Notes under the pieces: model-generated
Told to the model about the DNA's origin: nothing
Database searches by the model: none
What the model saw: only the letters and a program-made list of their open reading frames with translations
Assembly: GCA_946553045.1 (NCBI GenBank)
Contig: CAMNRO010000013.1
Coordinates: forward strand, 1 to 60,651
Direction: 5' to 3'
Source of the DNA: an uncultured Porphyromonadaceae bacterium
GTDB lineage: Bacteria; Bacteroidota; Bacteroidia; Bacteroidales; Muribaculaceae
Length of the DNA stretch: 60,651 bases
Translations under genes and position numbers: made by a program
In this document: one piece after another, positions 10,377-19,963 of the stretch
Layout: each line of letters starts with the position of its first letter
Numbering within the stretch: the stretch's first letter is position 1

Positions 10377-10416
10377 CAAATGTACATATTTTTTTCTTAT
10401 ATTCGCCCTAACTTTG
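10377..10416. promoter_or_regulatory. Divergent back-to-back promoters between araC-type gene and isomerase gene
   Basis: A minus-strand -7 element (TACATTTG, read as CAAATGTA at 10377-10384) and a plus-strand -7 element (TAACTTTG at 10409-10416) lie 24 bp apart in a gap of fewer than 90 bp between the two start codons. No good -33 TTG is visible for either, which fits dependence on the AraC-type activator. An alternative TTG start at 10414 falls inside the plus -7 box, so I reject it. Confidence 0.6.
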
Positions 10417-10437
10417 CGCCATAATCAATCAATACCG

Positions 10438-12168
10438 ATGAGAAAAAGTAATTACGACAAAAAACCGGCTACCAGAATCGCCGGAAATATATGGCGCGGC
10501 AGCGATGACATTATCGCCATGCTCGCCTCTTTGCGCGAACAAAAGAAAGGCATATGGGCTGTGGAATGCTACCAGGGAGTACGCCACAATGAACTCAGAG
10601 AACTTTTCGGAGCACTCGGAGCCGACCGCTTCATCGACACCGCCGAACTAATGCGCAACCCGGCCGAAATAGCCGCCATGACGCACACATACCTCACCGA
10701 CGACCGCATTTTCGGACGCCGTAATACCCTTACTTACGCCGATTTCTTCGACGCCGGAAAACTCGAGGCTCTAAAGCTCGATTCCGAAGGTCTTACGATA
10801 GTCTACGGCCATGGCGCGACACTGGTAGCACCCGAGGCCACATTAATTATATATGCCGACATGCCGCGCTGGGAAATCCAGATGCGCTCGCGACGTCACG
10901 AAGTGACCGGCATAGGCGTAGACAACGCCGCCGACGCACCGTCGATACACTACAAACGCGGCTACTTCCTCGACTGGGTCATCTGCGACACCCTCAAACG
11001 CCGCATTATGGACAAAGTCGATTTCTGGCTCGACACCGTCGAGGCCGGCAACCCGAAGATGATAGACGCCGATACATTCGCCAGAGGTCTCGACGCGACC
11101 GTGGCACGCCCCTTCCGCGTGGTACCATTCTTCGACCCCGCTCCTTGGGGAGGCCAGTGGATGAAGGAAGTATGCGGTCTCGACCCCGAACAGGCCAACT
11201 ACGGCTGGTGCTTCGACTGCGTGCCCGAAGAAAACAGCCTCTACCTCGAAGTAGACGGCACTCTGTTCGAAATGCCATCGAACAACCTCGTGTTCGGCCG
11301 CACACGCCGTCTGCTCGGCGCGCCCGTAGAAGCACGCTTCGGCCAGGACTTCCCCATACGCTTCGACTTCCTCGACACCATCGGCGGCGGCAACCTCAGC
11401 CTCCAGGTGCACCCCACCACACAGTATATCCGCGAGACCTTCGGCATACCCTACACCCAGGACGAAAGCTACTATCTGCTCGACGCCGAAGAGGGTGCGA
11501 CAGTATATCTCGGCCTCAAGACAGGCGTTGACCCCGACGAAATGATTGCCGCCCTCAACCACAGCCAGGAGACAGGCGAGCCATTCGACGCCGAGCGCTT
11601 CGTCAACAAATGGCCTGCAAAAAAACACGACCACTACCTCATACCCGCCGGAACCATACACTGCTCAGGCGCCGGCGCCATGGTGCTCGAAATCAGCGCG
11701 ACCCCGAGCATTTTCACATTCAAGCTCTACGACTGGGGGCGTCTCGGCCTCGACGGACTGCCCCGCCCCATCAACATCGGCCACGGCTCGAAGGTGATAC
11801 AGTGGGAGCGCCAGACCGACCTCATATCCAAGCGCTTCATCAACCGCATAGAGCCTGTCGCCGAGGGCGAGGGCTGGCGCGAGGAACGCACCGGCCTGCA
11901 TGAGAACGAATTTATCGAGACCCGCCGCCACTGGTTCACCGGCCCGGTGACACACGATACGGGCGACGGCGTGAACGTGTTTAACGTCATCGAGGGCGAC
12001 GAACTCATCGTCGAAAGCCCCACAGGCGCGTTCGAGCCATTCGTGGTGCACTATGCCGAGACATTCATCGTGCCCGCCTCGGTAGGCAGCTACACTATCC
12101 GCCCCCACGGCCCCTCCGAAGGCAAGCAGTGCGGCACAATCAAGGCCTACGTACGCTTCAGAGAATGA
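10438..12168 (+). CDS. Class I mannose-6-phosphate isomerase-like protein, long Bacteroidetes form
   Basis: This 576-residue cytoplasmic protein should interconvert mannose-6-phosphate and fructose-6-phosphate. The C-terminal half carries phosphomannose isomerase zinc-site features: SLQVHPTTQYIRE (Gln and His ligands), a DESYYLLDAEEGATVYLG segment, and IPAGTIHCSGAG (His). The N-terminal 240 residues form a separate domain that I do not recognise; such long forms occur in Bacteroidetes. The ATG at 10438 (MRKSNYDK) follows the promoter by about 20 nt. Downstream genes for a ROK kinase, GH92 mannosidase and porter support a mannose role. The function of the N-terminal domain is open. Confidence 0.82.
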   Translation: MRKSNYDKKPATRIAGNIWRGSDDIIAMLASLREQKKGIWAVECYQGVRHNELRELFGALGADRFIDTAELMRNPAEIAAMTHTYLTDDRIFGRRNTLTYADFFDAGKLEALKLDSEGLTIVYGHGATLVAPEATLIIYADMPRWEIQMRSRRHEVTGIGVDNAADAPSIHYKRGYFLDWVICDTLKRRIMDKVDFWLDTVEAGNPKMIDADTFARGLDATVARPFRVVPFFDPAPWGGQWMKEVCGLDPEQANYGWCFDCVPEENSLYLEVDGTLFEMPSNNLVFGRTRRLLGAPVEARFGQDFPIRFDFLDTIGGGNLSLQVHPTTQYIRETFGIPYTQDESYYLLDAEEGATVYLGLKTGVDPDEMIAALNHSQETGEPFDAERFVNKWPAKKHDHYLIPAGTIHCSGAGAMVLEISATPSIFTFKLYDWGRLGLDGLPRPINIGHGSKVIQWERQTDLISKRFINRIEPVAEGEGWREERTGLHENEFIETRRHWFTGPVTHDTGDGVNVFNVIEGDELIVESPTGAFEPFVVHYAETFIVPASVGSYTIRPHGPSEGKQCGTIKAYVRFRE

Positions 12169-12218
12169 GGCGCGAGGAGCAAGGTACGAGTTTTAACCTT
12201 AAATCAACATCAGCGAAA

Positions 12219-13301
12219 ATGAAAGAACCGATTATACTCACACTCGACGCCGGCGGCACGAATTTCGTTTTTTCGGCCATGGCAGGCGGACGCAGTGTGG
12301 CCGAACCGATTGTTCTCCCTGCATGCGCCGACAGCCTCGACGCGTGCACGGGCAATCTCATAGCCGGTTTCAGCCGCGTGCGCGACAGTCTCGGTGCAGC
12401 TCCGGCTGCAATCAGCTTCGCCTTTCCCGGGCCGGCCGACTATCCGGCGGGAATCATAGGCGACCTGCCCAATTTCCCGTCGTTCCGCGGCGGCATACCT
12501 CTGGGCCCAATGCTCGAAAACGCTTTCGGCATACCAGTGTTCATAAACAACGACGGCAAGCTCTTCGCATACGGCGAGGCCATGGCGGGCGTGTTGCCCG
12601 AGGTGAACCGCCGTCTCGAAGAAGCCGGTTCGGGGCGCCGCTACCGCAATCTCATCGGCGTGACCCTCGGCACAGGCTTTGGCGGAGGCGCTGTCATCGA
12701 CGGGCGTCTGCTCCTGGGCGACAACGGCACCGGCGGCGACCTCTGGTGCCTGCCCGACTCGATAGAGCAGGGCTGCATTGCCGAAGAATCGGTGAGCATA
12801 CGCGCCGTAAGGCGTGTCTACCGTACGCTCTCGGGCGACGGTCGCGACCTCACTCCATACGATATTTTCAGAATTGCAGAAGGTGAGTCCGACGGCGATG
12901 CCGAATCTGCCCGCGCCTCTTTCGCGCGGCTCGGCAAAGCCGCCGGCGCAACCCTCGCGACCGCTGCCACTCTCATCGACGGCATCATAGCCATCGGCGG
13001 AGGCGTTGCCGGAGCGGCAAAATATATCATTCCGGCGCTGGTCGACGAAATGAACTCCGACATCGCCATGCTCGACGGCACTCGCCTCGGCAAAATGCAG
13101 GCCCGCGTCTATAATCTCGACGATCCCGAGCAGTTTGCCATATTTGCCGCCGATGACACCGAGATGATTTCCGTGCCGGGCACATCGCGCACGGTGCCCT
13201 ATCGCCGCGCCAAGAAAACAGGCGTCGCCGTGAGCCGCATGGGCGCACCTGCGGCAATTTCAATGGGAGCATATCAATTTGCAATCAACAAACTTAGTTA
13301 A
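12219..13301 (+). CDS. ROK-family sugar kinase
   Basis: This 360-residue protein starts with the ATPase phosphate loop LTLDAGGTNF, contains the sugar-binding NNDGKLFAYGE segment and a second phosphate motif GVTLGTGFGGG, and so belongs to the ROK (repressor, ORF, kinase) family without a DNA-binding domain. The usual CxCGxxGCxE zinc motif is reduced to two cysteines (WCLPDSIEQGCIAEE). Position between an isomerase and an alpha-mannosidase suggests mannose or another hexose as substrate. The ATG at 12219 (MKEPIIL) is preferred; an upstream ATG at 12129 would overlap the isomerase gene and add a non-homologous tail. Substrate is inferred from context. Confidence 0.88.
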   Translation: MKEPIILTLDAGGTNFVFSAMAGGRSVAEPIVLPACADSLDACTGNLIAGFSRVRDSLGAAPAAISFAFPGPADYPAGIIGDLPNFPSFRGGIPLGPMLENAFGIPVFINNDGKLFAYGEAMAGVLPEVNRRLEEAGSGRRYRNLIGVTLGTGFGGGAVIDGRLLLGDNGTGGDLWCLPDSIEQGCIAEESVSIRAVRRVYRTLSGDGRDLTPYDIFRIAEGESDGDAESARASFARLGKAAGATLATAATLIDGIIAIGGGVAGAAKYIIPALVDEMNSDIAMLDGTRLGKMQARVYNLDDPEQFAIFAADDTEMISVPGTSRTVPYRRAKKTGVAVSRMGAPAAISMGAYQFAINKLS

Positions 13302-13319
13302 CAAGACACCTATTATACA

Positions 13320-15662
13320 ATGAAAACATCGCGCATACTCCTTTCGGCTGCACTTCTGGGATTTGCAGCCTCGGCAACGGCCGAAAACGTGAGTCAATAC
13401 GTAGAACCCCGCATAGGTACCGCCCACTGCCGCTGGTTCCACATCGCACCCGGTGCCCTGCCCTTCGGCATGGCTAAACCGGGCCCCTCTACCAACGGCC
13501 ATCTCGGCAACGAGCAGGGCTGGGAAGCAAGCGGATACGACTACCGCGAGTCGAGCATAGAGGGTTTCCCCTGCATTCACGAATTCCAGCTCGGCGGCAT
13601 ATCGCTAATGCCGACCAAAGGCGAACTCATAACCTATCCCGGCGAGGTTGACAACACCGAAGGCCGCGGCTACCGCTCCTTCTTCGACCGTGAGAACGAA
13701 ACCGCACGTCCGGGCTACTACTCGGTTCTCCTGAAACGCTACGGCATTCTCGCCGAAACCACAGCCACCGACCGCACCGCCTACGAGCGCTTCACCTTCC
13801 CCGCCGGCGACGACAACCACATTCTCTTCGACATAGGCTCGCGTCAGGGCGAGAGCGGAGCTGTGGCCGACGCCAAGGTCGAGCTGCGTTTCGACGGCTC
13901 GATAGAAGGCTATGTTGTGACTCTGCCGGAATATGTGAAGAAATACCAGGCCGGTGCCGAGGTACCCATCTATTTCTCGGCCATCGTAGACCGACGTCCC
14001 AGCGCTTATGGCACTTTCATCGGCGAGAAGAGCACCCCCGGCGCCAAAGTGGCCCAGGGTCCGGGTGCCGGTCTCTATCTTACTTTCGATACTGAAGGCG
14101 AGGCCACTCCTGTGACCGTGAAAATAGGTCTGTCGTACACCTCTATCGACAATGCCCGCCTCAACCGTCTCGCCGAGTCGAAAAATCTCGACTTCGACGC
14201 CGCCGCGGCCAAGGCTGCCGACACATGGGAGGAAATGCTGAGCCGTATCACAGTCGAGACTCCCAGCAAGACCGACAAGGTGAAGTTCTACACCGGTCTC
14301 TACCACGCAATCCTCGGCCGTGGTCTTGCCAACGACATCAACGGCGCATATCCCCGCAACGACGGCTCTATAGGATATATTCCTATGACCGCCGACGGAA
14401 AACCCAAGTATAACTTCTACAACACCGACGCCGCATGGGGCGCACAGTGGAACCTTTCGCAGATATGGGCGCTTGCATACCCCGAGTATTTCTCTGACTA
14501 TGTGAGCACACATCTGCGGGTATTTGCCGACAGCGGCTGGCTCGGCGACGGTCTCGCCGCCTCGCGCTACGTGTCGGGCGTAGGCACCAACCTTCTGCCT
14601 GTCATCATTTCGGGAGCATATCATGCCGGAATCAAAGACTTCGACACCGACCTCGCCCTCAAGGCATGCCTCAAAAACGAGCTCTGCGGCGAAAACCGTC
14701 CCTTCGGTGCCGGCAAGTCCGATACCGACAAGTTCGTGAAATACGGCTACGTGCCTCATGCCGACGACGGAAGCGGATTCGAAGAGGAATTCCGCTTCTC
14801 GGCCTCGCACACTCTCGAATATTCCTACAGCTCATGGGCAACATCGCAGCTTGCCCGCAGCCTCGGCAAGACCGAACACTGCAAGCAGCTCGACTGGCTT
14901 GCCGGCGGCTGGGAACGAATCTACGACACCGAAGCCGGTTTCATGCATCCTCGTATGGCAAACGGCAAATTCATCGATAATTTCAACCCCATGCAGGTTT
15001 GGCGCGGTTTCCAGGAAGGAAACGCATGGCAGTACACCTTCTATGTGCCTCACCAGGCCGACCGCCTTATTGCCAAAGTGGGCCGCGACCGCTTCAACGA
15101 GCGCCTCGACAGCATTTTCACCGTCTCTCAGGATAAAATTTTCAGCGGCGGCACCGAAGTAGGCGCTTTTGCCGGTCTCCAGACCCTCTACAACCAGGGC
15201 AACCAGCCTTGTCTCCACATTTCGTGGCTCTTCAACGAATCGGGACGCCCCTCGCTCTCGCAGAAGTGGGTACGCGCTATCCTCGACCGCTTCTACGGCA
15301 TCGACGGCATTCACGGCTACGGCTACGGCCAGGACGAAGACCAGGGCCAGCTTGGCGCATGGTATGTGCTTTCGTCCATGGGTCTGTTCGACGTCAAAGG
15401 CTTTGCCGGCCAGAACCCCGACATGGCCGTAGGCAGCCCCAAATTCGACCGAATCACTCTCCGTCTATCGCCTAGATACCACAAAGGCAAGGAATTTGTC
15501 ATCACCACCGAAGGCAACTCCGACACCAACATCTACGTGGCCGAAGCATCGTTCAACGGCGAAAAAATGTCGGCTCTCCGCCTGCCGCTCGACAAGATTA
15601 CCGAAGGCGGACACCTCCACCTGAAAATGAGTTCAACCCCACGCGACAATTATGCAGACTGA
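13320..15662 (+). CDS. GH92 family alpha-mannosidase, secreted
   Basis: This 780-residue exo-acting alpha-mannosidase has a signal peptide of about 21 residues (cut after ASATA). It contains the GH92 N-terminal beta-sandwich opening (VEPRIGTAHCRWF, GALPFGMAKPGP) and an (alpha/alpha)6 barrel. The proposed general acid is Glu566 in FQEGNAWQYT; the general-base region is QDEDQGQLGAW with Glu673 and Asp674. A usual VPHD is VPHQ here. GH92 enzymes trim mannose from N-glycans and fungal mannan; linkage specificity cannot be read from sequence. No lipobox is visible, so it is probably periplasmic. The MFS porter gene overlaps its 3' end by 11 nt. Confidence 0.94.
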   Translation: MKTSRILLSAALLGFAASATAENVSQYVEPRIGTAHCRWFHIAPGALPFGMAKPGPSTNGHLGNEQGWEASGYDYRESSIEGFPCIHEFQLGGISLMPTKGELITYPGEVDNTEGRGYRSFFDRENETARPGYYSVLLKRYGILAETTATDRTAYERFTFPAGDDNHILFDIGSRQGESGAVADAKVELRFDGSIEGYVVTLPEYVKKYQAGAEVPIYFSAIVDRRPSAYGTFIGEKSTPGAKVAQGPGAGLYLTFDTEGEATPVTVKIGLSYTSIDNARLNRLAESKNLDFDAAAAKAADTWEEMLSRITVETPSKTDKVKFYTGLYHAILGRGLANDINGAYPRNDGSIGYIPMTADGKPKYNFYNTDAAWGAQWNLSQIWALAYPEYFSDYVSTHLRVFADSGWLGDGLAASRYVSGVGTNLLPVIISGAYHAGIKDFDTDLALKACLKNELCGENRPFGAGKSDTDKFVKYGYVPHADDGSGFEEEFRFSASHTLEYSYSSWATSQLARSLGKTEHCKQLDWLAGGWERIYDTEAGFMHPRMANGKFIDNFNPMQVWRGFQEGNAWQYTFYVPHQADRLIAKVGRDRFNERLDSIFTVSQDKIFSGGTEVGAFAGLQTLYNQGNQPCLHISWLFNESGRPSLSQKWVRAILDRFYGIDGIHGYGYGQDEDQGQLGAWYVLSSMGLFDVKGFAGQNPDMAVGSPKFDRITLRLSPRYHKGKEFVITTEGNSDTNIYVAEASFNGEKMSALRLPLDKITEGGHLHLKMSSTPRDNYAD

Positions 15663-16809
15663 CAGCCGCACCACCCGCAGGGCCATGCCCGCCCTCCTGT
15701 TCGGGTTCTTCGTAATGGGCTTCGTAGACCTCGTAGGAGTAGCCACGAGCTATGTAAAGGCCGATTTCGACCTCTCGCACTCACTGGCAAACATACTGCC
15801 GATGATGGTGTTCGTATGGTTCGCCCTCTTCTCTATCCCGACGGGGCTGTGGATGGGGCGTCACGGACGCCGCGCCACCGTCGCTGTATCGCTCGGCATC
15901 ACAGCCGCAGCCATGCTTGTGCCTGTGGTCCACTACAGCTTCCCCGTGGTTCTGGGCGCATTCGCCCTCCTCGGCATAGGCAACACCATCCTTCAGGTGT
16001 CGCTCAACCCGATGGTCGCCGCCGTCGTCAAGCCCGATAAGGTTGCGAGCACGCTCACCCTCGGCCAGTTCATAAAGGCCATATCGTCGATGCTCGGTCC
16101 GGTGCTCGCCGGCTGCGTAGCCGCCGCCTGGGGCGACTGGAAGCTCATCTTCCCCGTATATGCCGCCGCATCGGTTCTCTCGCTTCTGTGGCTGCTCCTG
16201 GCCGTTAAGCCCGACAGCCCCGCAGCGTCCGACGACCGCCAAAGCACATCGCTCGCTTCGGTCTGGGGGCTGCTCAAGAGCAAGAAGATACTGCTGCTCT
16301 TCTGCGGCATTCTCTGCACCGTAGGCCTCGACGTAGGCATCAACACGGCAATACCCAAGCTGATGATGGAACGCTGCGGTCTGCCCCTGCATGAGGCCGG
16401 ATTCGGCACAAGCCTCTACTTCTTTGCGCGCACCGTCGGCGCCCTCGCCGGAGCCGTCATTCTTGCGCGCACCAACCCCTCCGATTTCCTCAAAATCACC
16501 ATCGTTGTGGCACTGGCGGCCACGACAGTGTTCATGTTCACCGACGGCATGTGGGCTCTCGGCACACTGATTGTGGTTATCGGAGCCATGTGGGCCAACG
16601 TATTCTCCATAATCTTCACCTTCGCCCTCGAGACCGCTCCCGGCAAGAGCGACGAAGTGTCGGCCCTGATGATAATGGGCGTTGCCGGCGGAGCCCTCGT
16701 GCCCCCGGTAATGGGTCTGGCAGCCGACGCCGGCGGTCTCACCGCCAGCCTCATACCCCTCTGGGTATGCGCCGCCTACGTCCTCTTCCTCGCCTTCCGC
16801 AAACATTGA
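15652..16809 (+). CDS. MFS sugar transporter, FHS/FucP-like
   Basis: This 385-residue inner-membrane protein has about 12 hydrophobic segments and a central cytoplasmic loop near residues 190-205. The N-terminal half contains FVMGFVDLVGVA and an MGRHGRR loop, typical of the fucose/galactose/hexose:H+ symporters of the major facilitator superfamily. The start overlaps the GH92 gene by 11 nt, so translation is probably coupled. In this setting the likely substrate is mannose or a manno-oligosaccharide released by the GH92 enzyme; this is inference. It is the last gene before a strong terminator. Confidence 0.88.
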   Translation: MQTDSRTTRRAMPALLFGFFVMGFVDLVGVATSYVKADFDLSHSLANILPMMVFVWFALFSIPTGLWMGRHGRRATVAVSLGITAAAMLVPVVHYSFPVVLGAFALLGIGNTILQVSLNPMVAAVVKPDKVASTLTLGQFIKAISSMLGPVLAGCVAAAWGDWKLIFPVYAAASVLSLLWLLLAVKPDSPAASDDRQSTSLASVWGLLKSKKILLLFCGILCTVGLDVGINTAIPKLMMERCGLPLHEAGFGTSLYFFARTVGALAGAVILARTNPSDFLKITIVVALAATTVFMFTDGMWALGTLIVVIGAMWANVFSIIFTFALETAPGKSDEVSALMIMGVAGGALVPPVMGLAADAGGLTASLIPLWVCAAYVLFLAFRKH

Positions 16810-16820
16810 TATCACAGCAA

Positions 16821-16858
16821 AGTGCGGGCGCTCCGACGGGGCGCCCGCACTTTTTTTT
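16821..16858 (+). terminator. Rho-independent terminator closing the mannose cluster
   Basis: A long GC-rich hairpin (GTGCGGGCGCTCC / GGGCGCCCGCAC, 4-nt loop) is followed by eight T residues, 12 nt after the MFS stop codon. Its T tract overlaps the -33 region of the next promoter. Confidence 0.95.
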
Positions 16859-16887
16859 GCCCATAGCCGTGGAAATTGCTAATTTTG
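16857..16887 (+). promoter_or_regulatory. Promoter of rsmA-mgtE
   Basis: TTG at 16857-16859 and TAATTTTG at 16880-16887 are separated by 20 bp, a full Bacteroidetes consensus. The ATG at 16912 follows at 24 nt. Confidence 0.75.
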
Positions 16888-16911
16888 TCTTTCACATTAT
16901 AAATAGAGACT

Positions 16912-17715
16912 ATGAGCGGAGTTAAGCCTAAAAAAGCCCTGGGACAACATTTTCTCACCGATCTCGGTGTGGCAGACCGTATTGCCTCGACACTCGACGC
17001 CTACCGCGGCCTCGACATTCTCGAAATCGGCCCCGGCATGGGCGTGCTCACTCAGTTTCTGCTCCGGAAACACCCGTCCGACAAGATTACCCTTGCCGAA
17101 ATAGACACCGAGAGCGTCGAGTGGCTCAAGACACATCTGCCCGAGCCTCAGCCACGTATCGTGGAAGGCGATTTTCTGCAGATGGACCTCGACGAGCTCT
17201 TTCCCGGGTCGGAAGATTTCTGTGTCATCGGCAACTATCCCTACAACATATCGTCGCAGATATTTTTCCGCGTGCTCGACTACAGACGCCGCATAGTCTG
17301 CTGCAGCGGCATGCTGCAGCGCGAAGTGGCCGAACGCCTCGCCGCCGGCCCCGGCACCAAGGCACGCGGCATTCTGAGCGTGCTGCTCCAGGCATGGTAC
17401 GACGTTGAATATCTCTTCACCGTCAGCGAGAAGGTGTTCAACCCGCCGCCAAAGGTGAAATCGGGCGTAGTGCGCCTCACGCGCAACGGCCGCGAGAGTC
17501 TCGGCATCGACGAGGCGCTTTTCAAGACCGTCGTGAAGACAACTTTCGGCCAGCGCCGCAAGACAATCCGCAACTCCGTGCGCAGCCTTCTGCCGCCGGG
17601 AGCAGATGCCTCTGCAGTGCCATATGCGGCCATGCGCCCCGAACAGCTGTCGGTAGAACAGTTCATCGAACTCAGCGCAGCCGTCGAGGCAGCGCGTAAA
17701 AACGCAGCCGTATGA
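16912..17715 (+). CDS. rsmA: 16S rRNA dimethyladenosine transferase RsmA (KsgA)
   Basis: RsmA dimethylates A1518 and A1519 near the 3' end of 16S rRNA during 30S maturation. The 267-residue protein begins with KKALGQHFLTD, the family opening, then the SAM loop EIGPGMGVLT, an acidic EID strand end, and the catalytic motif GNYPYNISS (NxPY type). A small C-terminal helical domain contains KTTFGQRRKTIRNS. Length is normal. Its last 4 nt (ATGA) overlap the start of mgtE, so the two are translationally coupled; the same pair is adjacent in many Bacteroidetes. Confidence 0.97.
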   Translation: MSGVKPKKALGQHFLTDLGVADRIASTLDAYRGLDILEIGPGMGVLTQFLLRKHPSDKITLAEIDTESVEWLKTHLPEPQPRIVEGDFLQMDLDELFPGSEDFCVIGNYPYNISSQIFFRVLDYRRRIVCCSGMLQREVAERLAAGPGTKARGILSVLLQAWYDVEYLFTVSEKVFNPPPKVKSGVVRLTRNGRESLGIDEALFKTVVKTTFGQRRKTIRNSVRSLLPPGADASAVPYAAMRPEQLSVEQFIELSAAVEAARKNAAV

Positions 17716-19082
17716 AAGAATTTACCGAAGAGTATCTCGACCACTTGGCCGAAATCATAAAGGCCGACGACAAGGAGCGCGCACGGACCGAACTGGCCTC
17801 GCTGCACCCCGCCGACATCGCCGAGCTATACCGCAACCTCGACCTCGAGGAAGCCGAATATCTCTTCAAGCTTCTCGATGAGGAGCAGGCGGCCGACGTG
17901 CTCATGGAGCTCGACGAAGACGACCGTCTTAAGCTCCTCAACGCCATGCCCGTAGAGGAAATCGCCAAGCAGATAGACCACCTCGACACCGACGACGCCG
18001 TAGACCTCATACAGCAGCTCGACCAGGAGGAGCGCGACGAAATCCTCAGCCATATCGACGACGTAGAGCAGGCTGGCGACATCATCGACCTTCTCAAATA
18101 CGACGAAGACACCGCCGGCGGCCTCATGGGCACCGAAATGATTGTGGTGAACGAGAACTGGTCTATGCCCGAGTGCATAAAGCAGATGCGTCTGCAGGCC
18201 GAGGATATGGACGAGATTTACTACGTCTACGTGGTCGACAACGACTACCGCCTGCGTGGCACCTTCCCTCTCAAGAAAATGCTTACGCACCCCTCGGTGT
18301 CGAAAATCAAGCATGTCATGGAGACCGACCCCGTGAGCGTGAAGGCCGACACTCCTATCGACGAGGTTGCCCTCGACTTCGAGAAATACGACCTCGTGGC
18401 CATGCCTGTTGTAGACTCCATCGGGCGCCTTCTCGGCCGCATAACCGTCGACGACGTCATGGACCAGGTGCGCGAGGCAAGCGAGCGCGACTACCAGCTG
18501 GCCTCGGGTATCTCGAGCGACGTCGATGCCGACGACTCTGTCTTCGCCCAGACCAAGGCACGCATACCCTGGCTCCTGGTCGGCATAGCCTCGGGGCTGC
18601 TCGCATCGGTCATTCTCGGCTCTTTCGAAGAACAGTTGCAGGCCGTGACGGCACTGGCTCTCTTCATTCCCATTATCGGCGGCACGGGCGGCAACGTCGG
18701 CGTGCAGGCCTCGGCCATCGTCGTGCAGGGCCTCGCCAACGGCAGCCTCGACATCAAGAACTTCGCCTCTCAGCTCGGCAAAGAAATACTCATCGGCCTG
18801 CTCAACGCCACAGTCATGTCGGCCGTCGTATTCGCCTACAACCTCATAACCATGCCTGGCGAATTTGCCGTAACCATCTCAGTGGCAGTATCCCTCTTCG
18901 TAGTGGTGATGTTCGCCTCCATTCTGGGCACCGTCGTGCCACTCACCCTCGAGAAACTACACATCAACCCGGCACTCGCCACAGGCCCCTTCATTCAAAT
19001 CTCCAACGACATCGTAGGCCTCATCATCTACGTCCAGATTTCCACCTGGTTCCTCCACTCCCTCACCGGCTTCACCTTCTGA
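17712..19082 (+). CDS. mgtE: Magnesium transporter MgtE
   Basis: This 456-residue inner-membrane Mg2+ channel has the three family parts in order: an acidic N-domain of HEAT-like helices (about 1-125, rich in DEED and LDEEQAADVL), two CBS domains (about 130-260), and a C-terminal five-helix pore (about 280-456). The pore includes the conserved PIIGGTGGNVGVQ stretch and the final SNDIVGLIIY segment. It is coupled to rsmA. Its 3' end overlaps the convergent transposase gene by 11 nt, and no terminator lies between them. Confidence 0.96.
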   Translation: MKEFTEEYLDHLAEIIKADDKERARTELASLHPADIAELYRNLDLEEAEYLFKLLDEEQAADVLMELDEDDRLKLLNAMPVEEIAKQIDHLDTDDAVDLIQQLDQEERDEILSHIDDVEQAGDIIDLLKYDEDTAGGLMGTEMIVVNENWSMPECIKQMRLQAEDMDEIYYVYVVDNDYRLRGTFPLKKMLTHPSVSKIKHVMETDPVSVKADTPIDEVALDFEKYDLVAMPVVDSIGRLLGRITVDDVMDQVREASERDYQLASGISSDVDADDSVFAQTKARIPWLLVGIASGLLASVILGSFEEQLQAVTALALFIPIIGGTGGNVGVQASAIVVQGLANGSLDIKNFASQLGKEILIGLLNATVMSAVVFAYNLITMPGEFAVTISVAVSLFVVVMFASILGTVVPLTLEKLHINPALATGPFIQISNDIVGLIIYVQISTWFLHSLTGFTF

Positions 19083-19950
19083 CAATCTCTGCCGCGAGGC
19101 CGTTCATAGCCAGGCAGCACTCATGGGTCAGTTCTTTCCCGGGAAAACCCGCTGAAATTATCAGCATACGACCGGCTTCGCAGCTTTCGAAATCGCGGCC
19201 TGCCGGCTTGTAGCGCGCGGGCATGGGCTCGTTGGTAATCAGTATTATTTTGGCGTTTAGGGCTTCTGCTTCTTCGCGGATTGCTTTTTCGGCCGGCGAT
19301 ATGAACGGCGACACGAGGACGCCGCCGTTAGAGGCGGTGTAGAGCCATCGCTCGCGGTCTGCGGCCCGGTCGGCTTCGGTATCGCGGCGATGCACCACCA
19401 CCTGCTCGCAGAACGGATTGCGCAACAGATAGATATTGCCGTATGCGGCATATCGCCGTCCGCCTATCTCCAGCCCGTTCACGCGCCTGAAATATTCCGG
19501 CCTGGCCCGCCTCACCGCCAGCCGCCGCGGATTCTCCCTGATATAGTTCACTATAGTAGAGAGCGAGCGGCGCTTATGAAGAATGCGGTCATCGAAATTC
19601 TTCTCGAAAACAGGCCCGGCACAACCGCCTGCAGCCCTGAAATCCTGCCCCACCCTCACTTTCATCATGCCTATATACTTGCCTATGGGCTTTTCTATGG
19701 TATCGGTGACAAACAGTAGAAAATGAATGTGATCGGGCATAATCACATATTGGATCACCTCAAGGAGCGGGTTTAGCTTATGGAGGGTATGGATATTGTT
19801 TTCAATAATTTTGCCGAGCTTGGTCTTTTCTATATAGGCGTCTTCTATACCACCCCTGAGCTCGCCGAAAGCCGACATGCCTGGTGCCTTGCATATGGTG
19901 ATGTGATATATGCAGCGGCAAGTGTAATCGTGGAAATAAGCTCTATGCAT
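19072..19950 (-). CDS. HUH (Y1/RAYT-type) transposase fused to a C-terminal DprA/Rossmann-like domain
   Basis: Residues 1-175 of this 292-residue protein are a Y1-type transposase: MHRAYFHDYT opening, the HUH motif in MPDHIHFLLF (about 70-79) and a candidate catalytic Tyr in STIVNYIRENPRRL. Residues from about 208 (NGGVLVSPFISPAEKAIREE...FESCEAGRMLII) form a separate domain that resembles the Rossmann-type DNA-processing (DprA/SMF-like) fold. The ATG at 19950 starts closer to the family N-terminus than the one at 19971. Two inverted palindromes lie just upstream, and the competence-type ATPase gene comM is next. No IS ends are visible, so this is probably a domesticated single-copy gene. The C-domain assignment is by pattern memory only. 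Confidence 0.78.
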   Translation of the reverse strand: MHRAYFHDYTCRCIYHITICKAPGMSAFGELRGGIEDAYIEKTKLGKIIENNIHTLHKLNPLLEVIQYVIMPDHIHFLLFVTDTIEKPIGKYIGMMKVRVGQDFRAAGGCAGPVFEKNFDDRILHKRRSLSTIVNYIRENPRRLAVRRARPEYFRRVNGLEIGGRRYAAYGNIYLLRNPFCEQVVVHRRDTEADRAADRERWLYTASNGGVLVSPFISPAEKAIREEAEALNAKIILITNEPMPARYKPAGRDFESCEAGRMLIISAGFPGKELTHECCLAMNGLAAEIVRR

Positions 19951-19963
19951 GATTATAGGGGGC

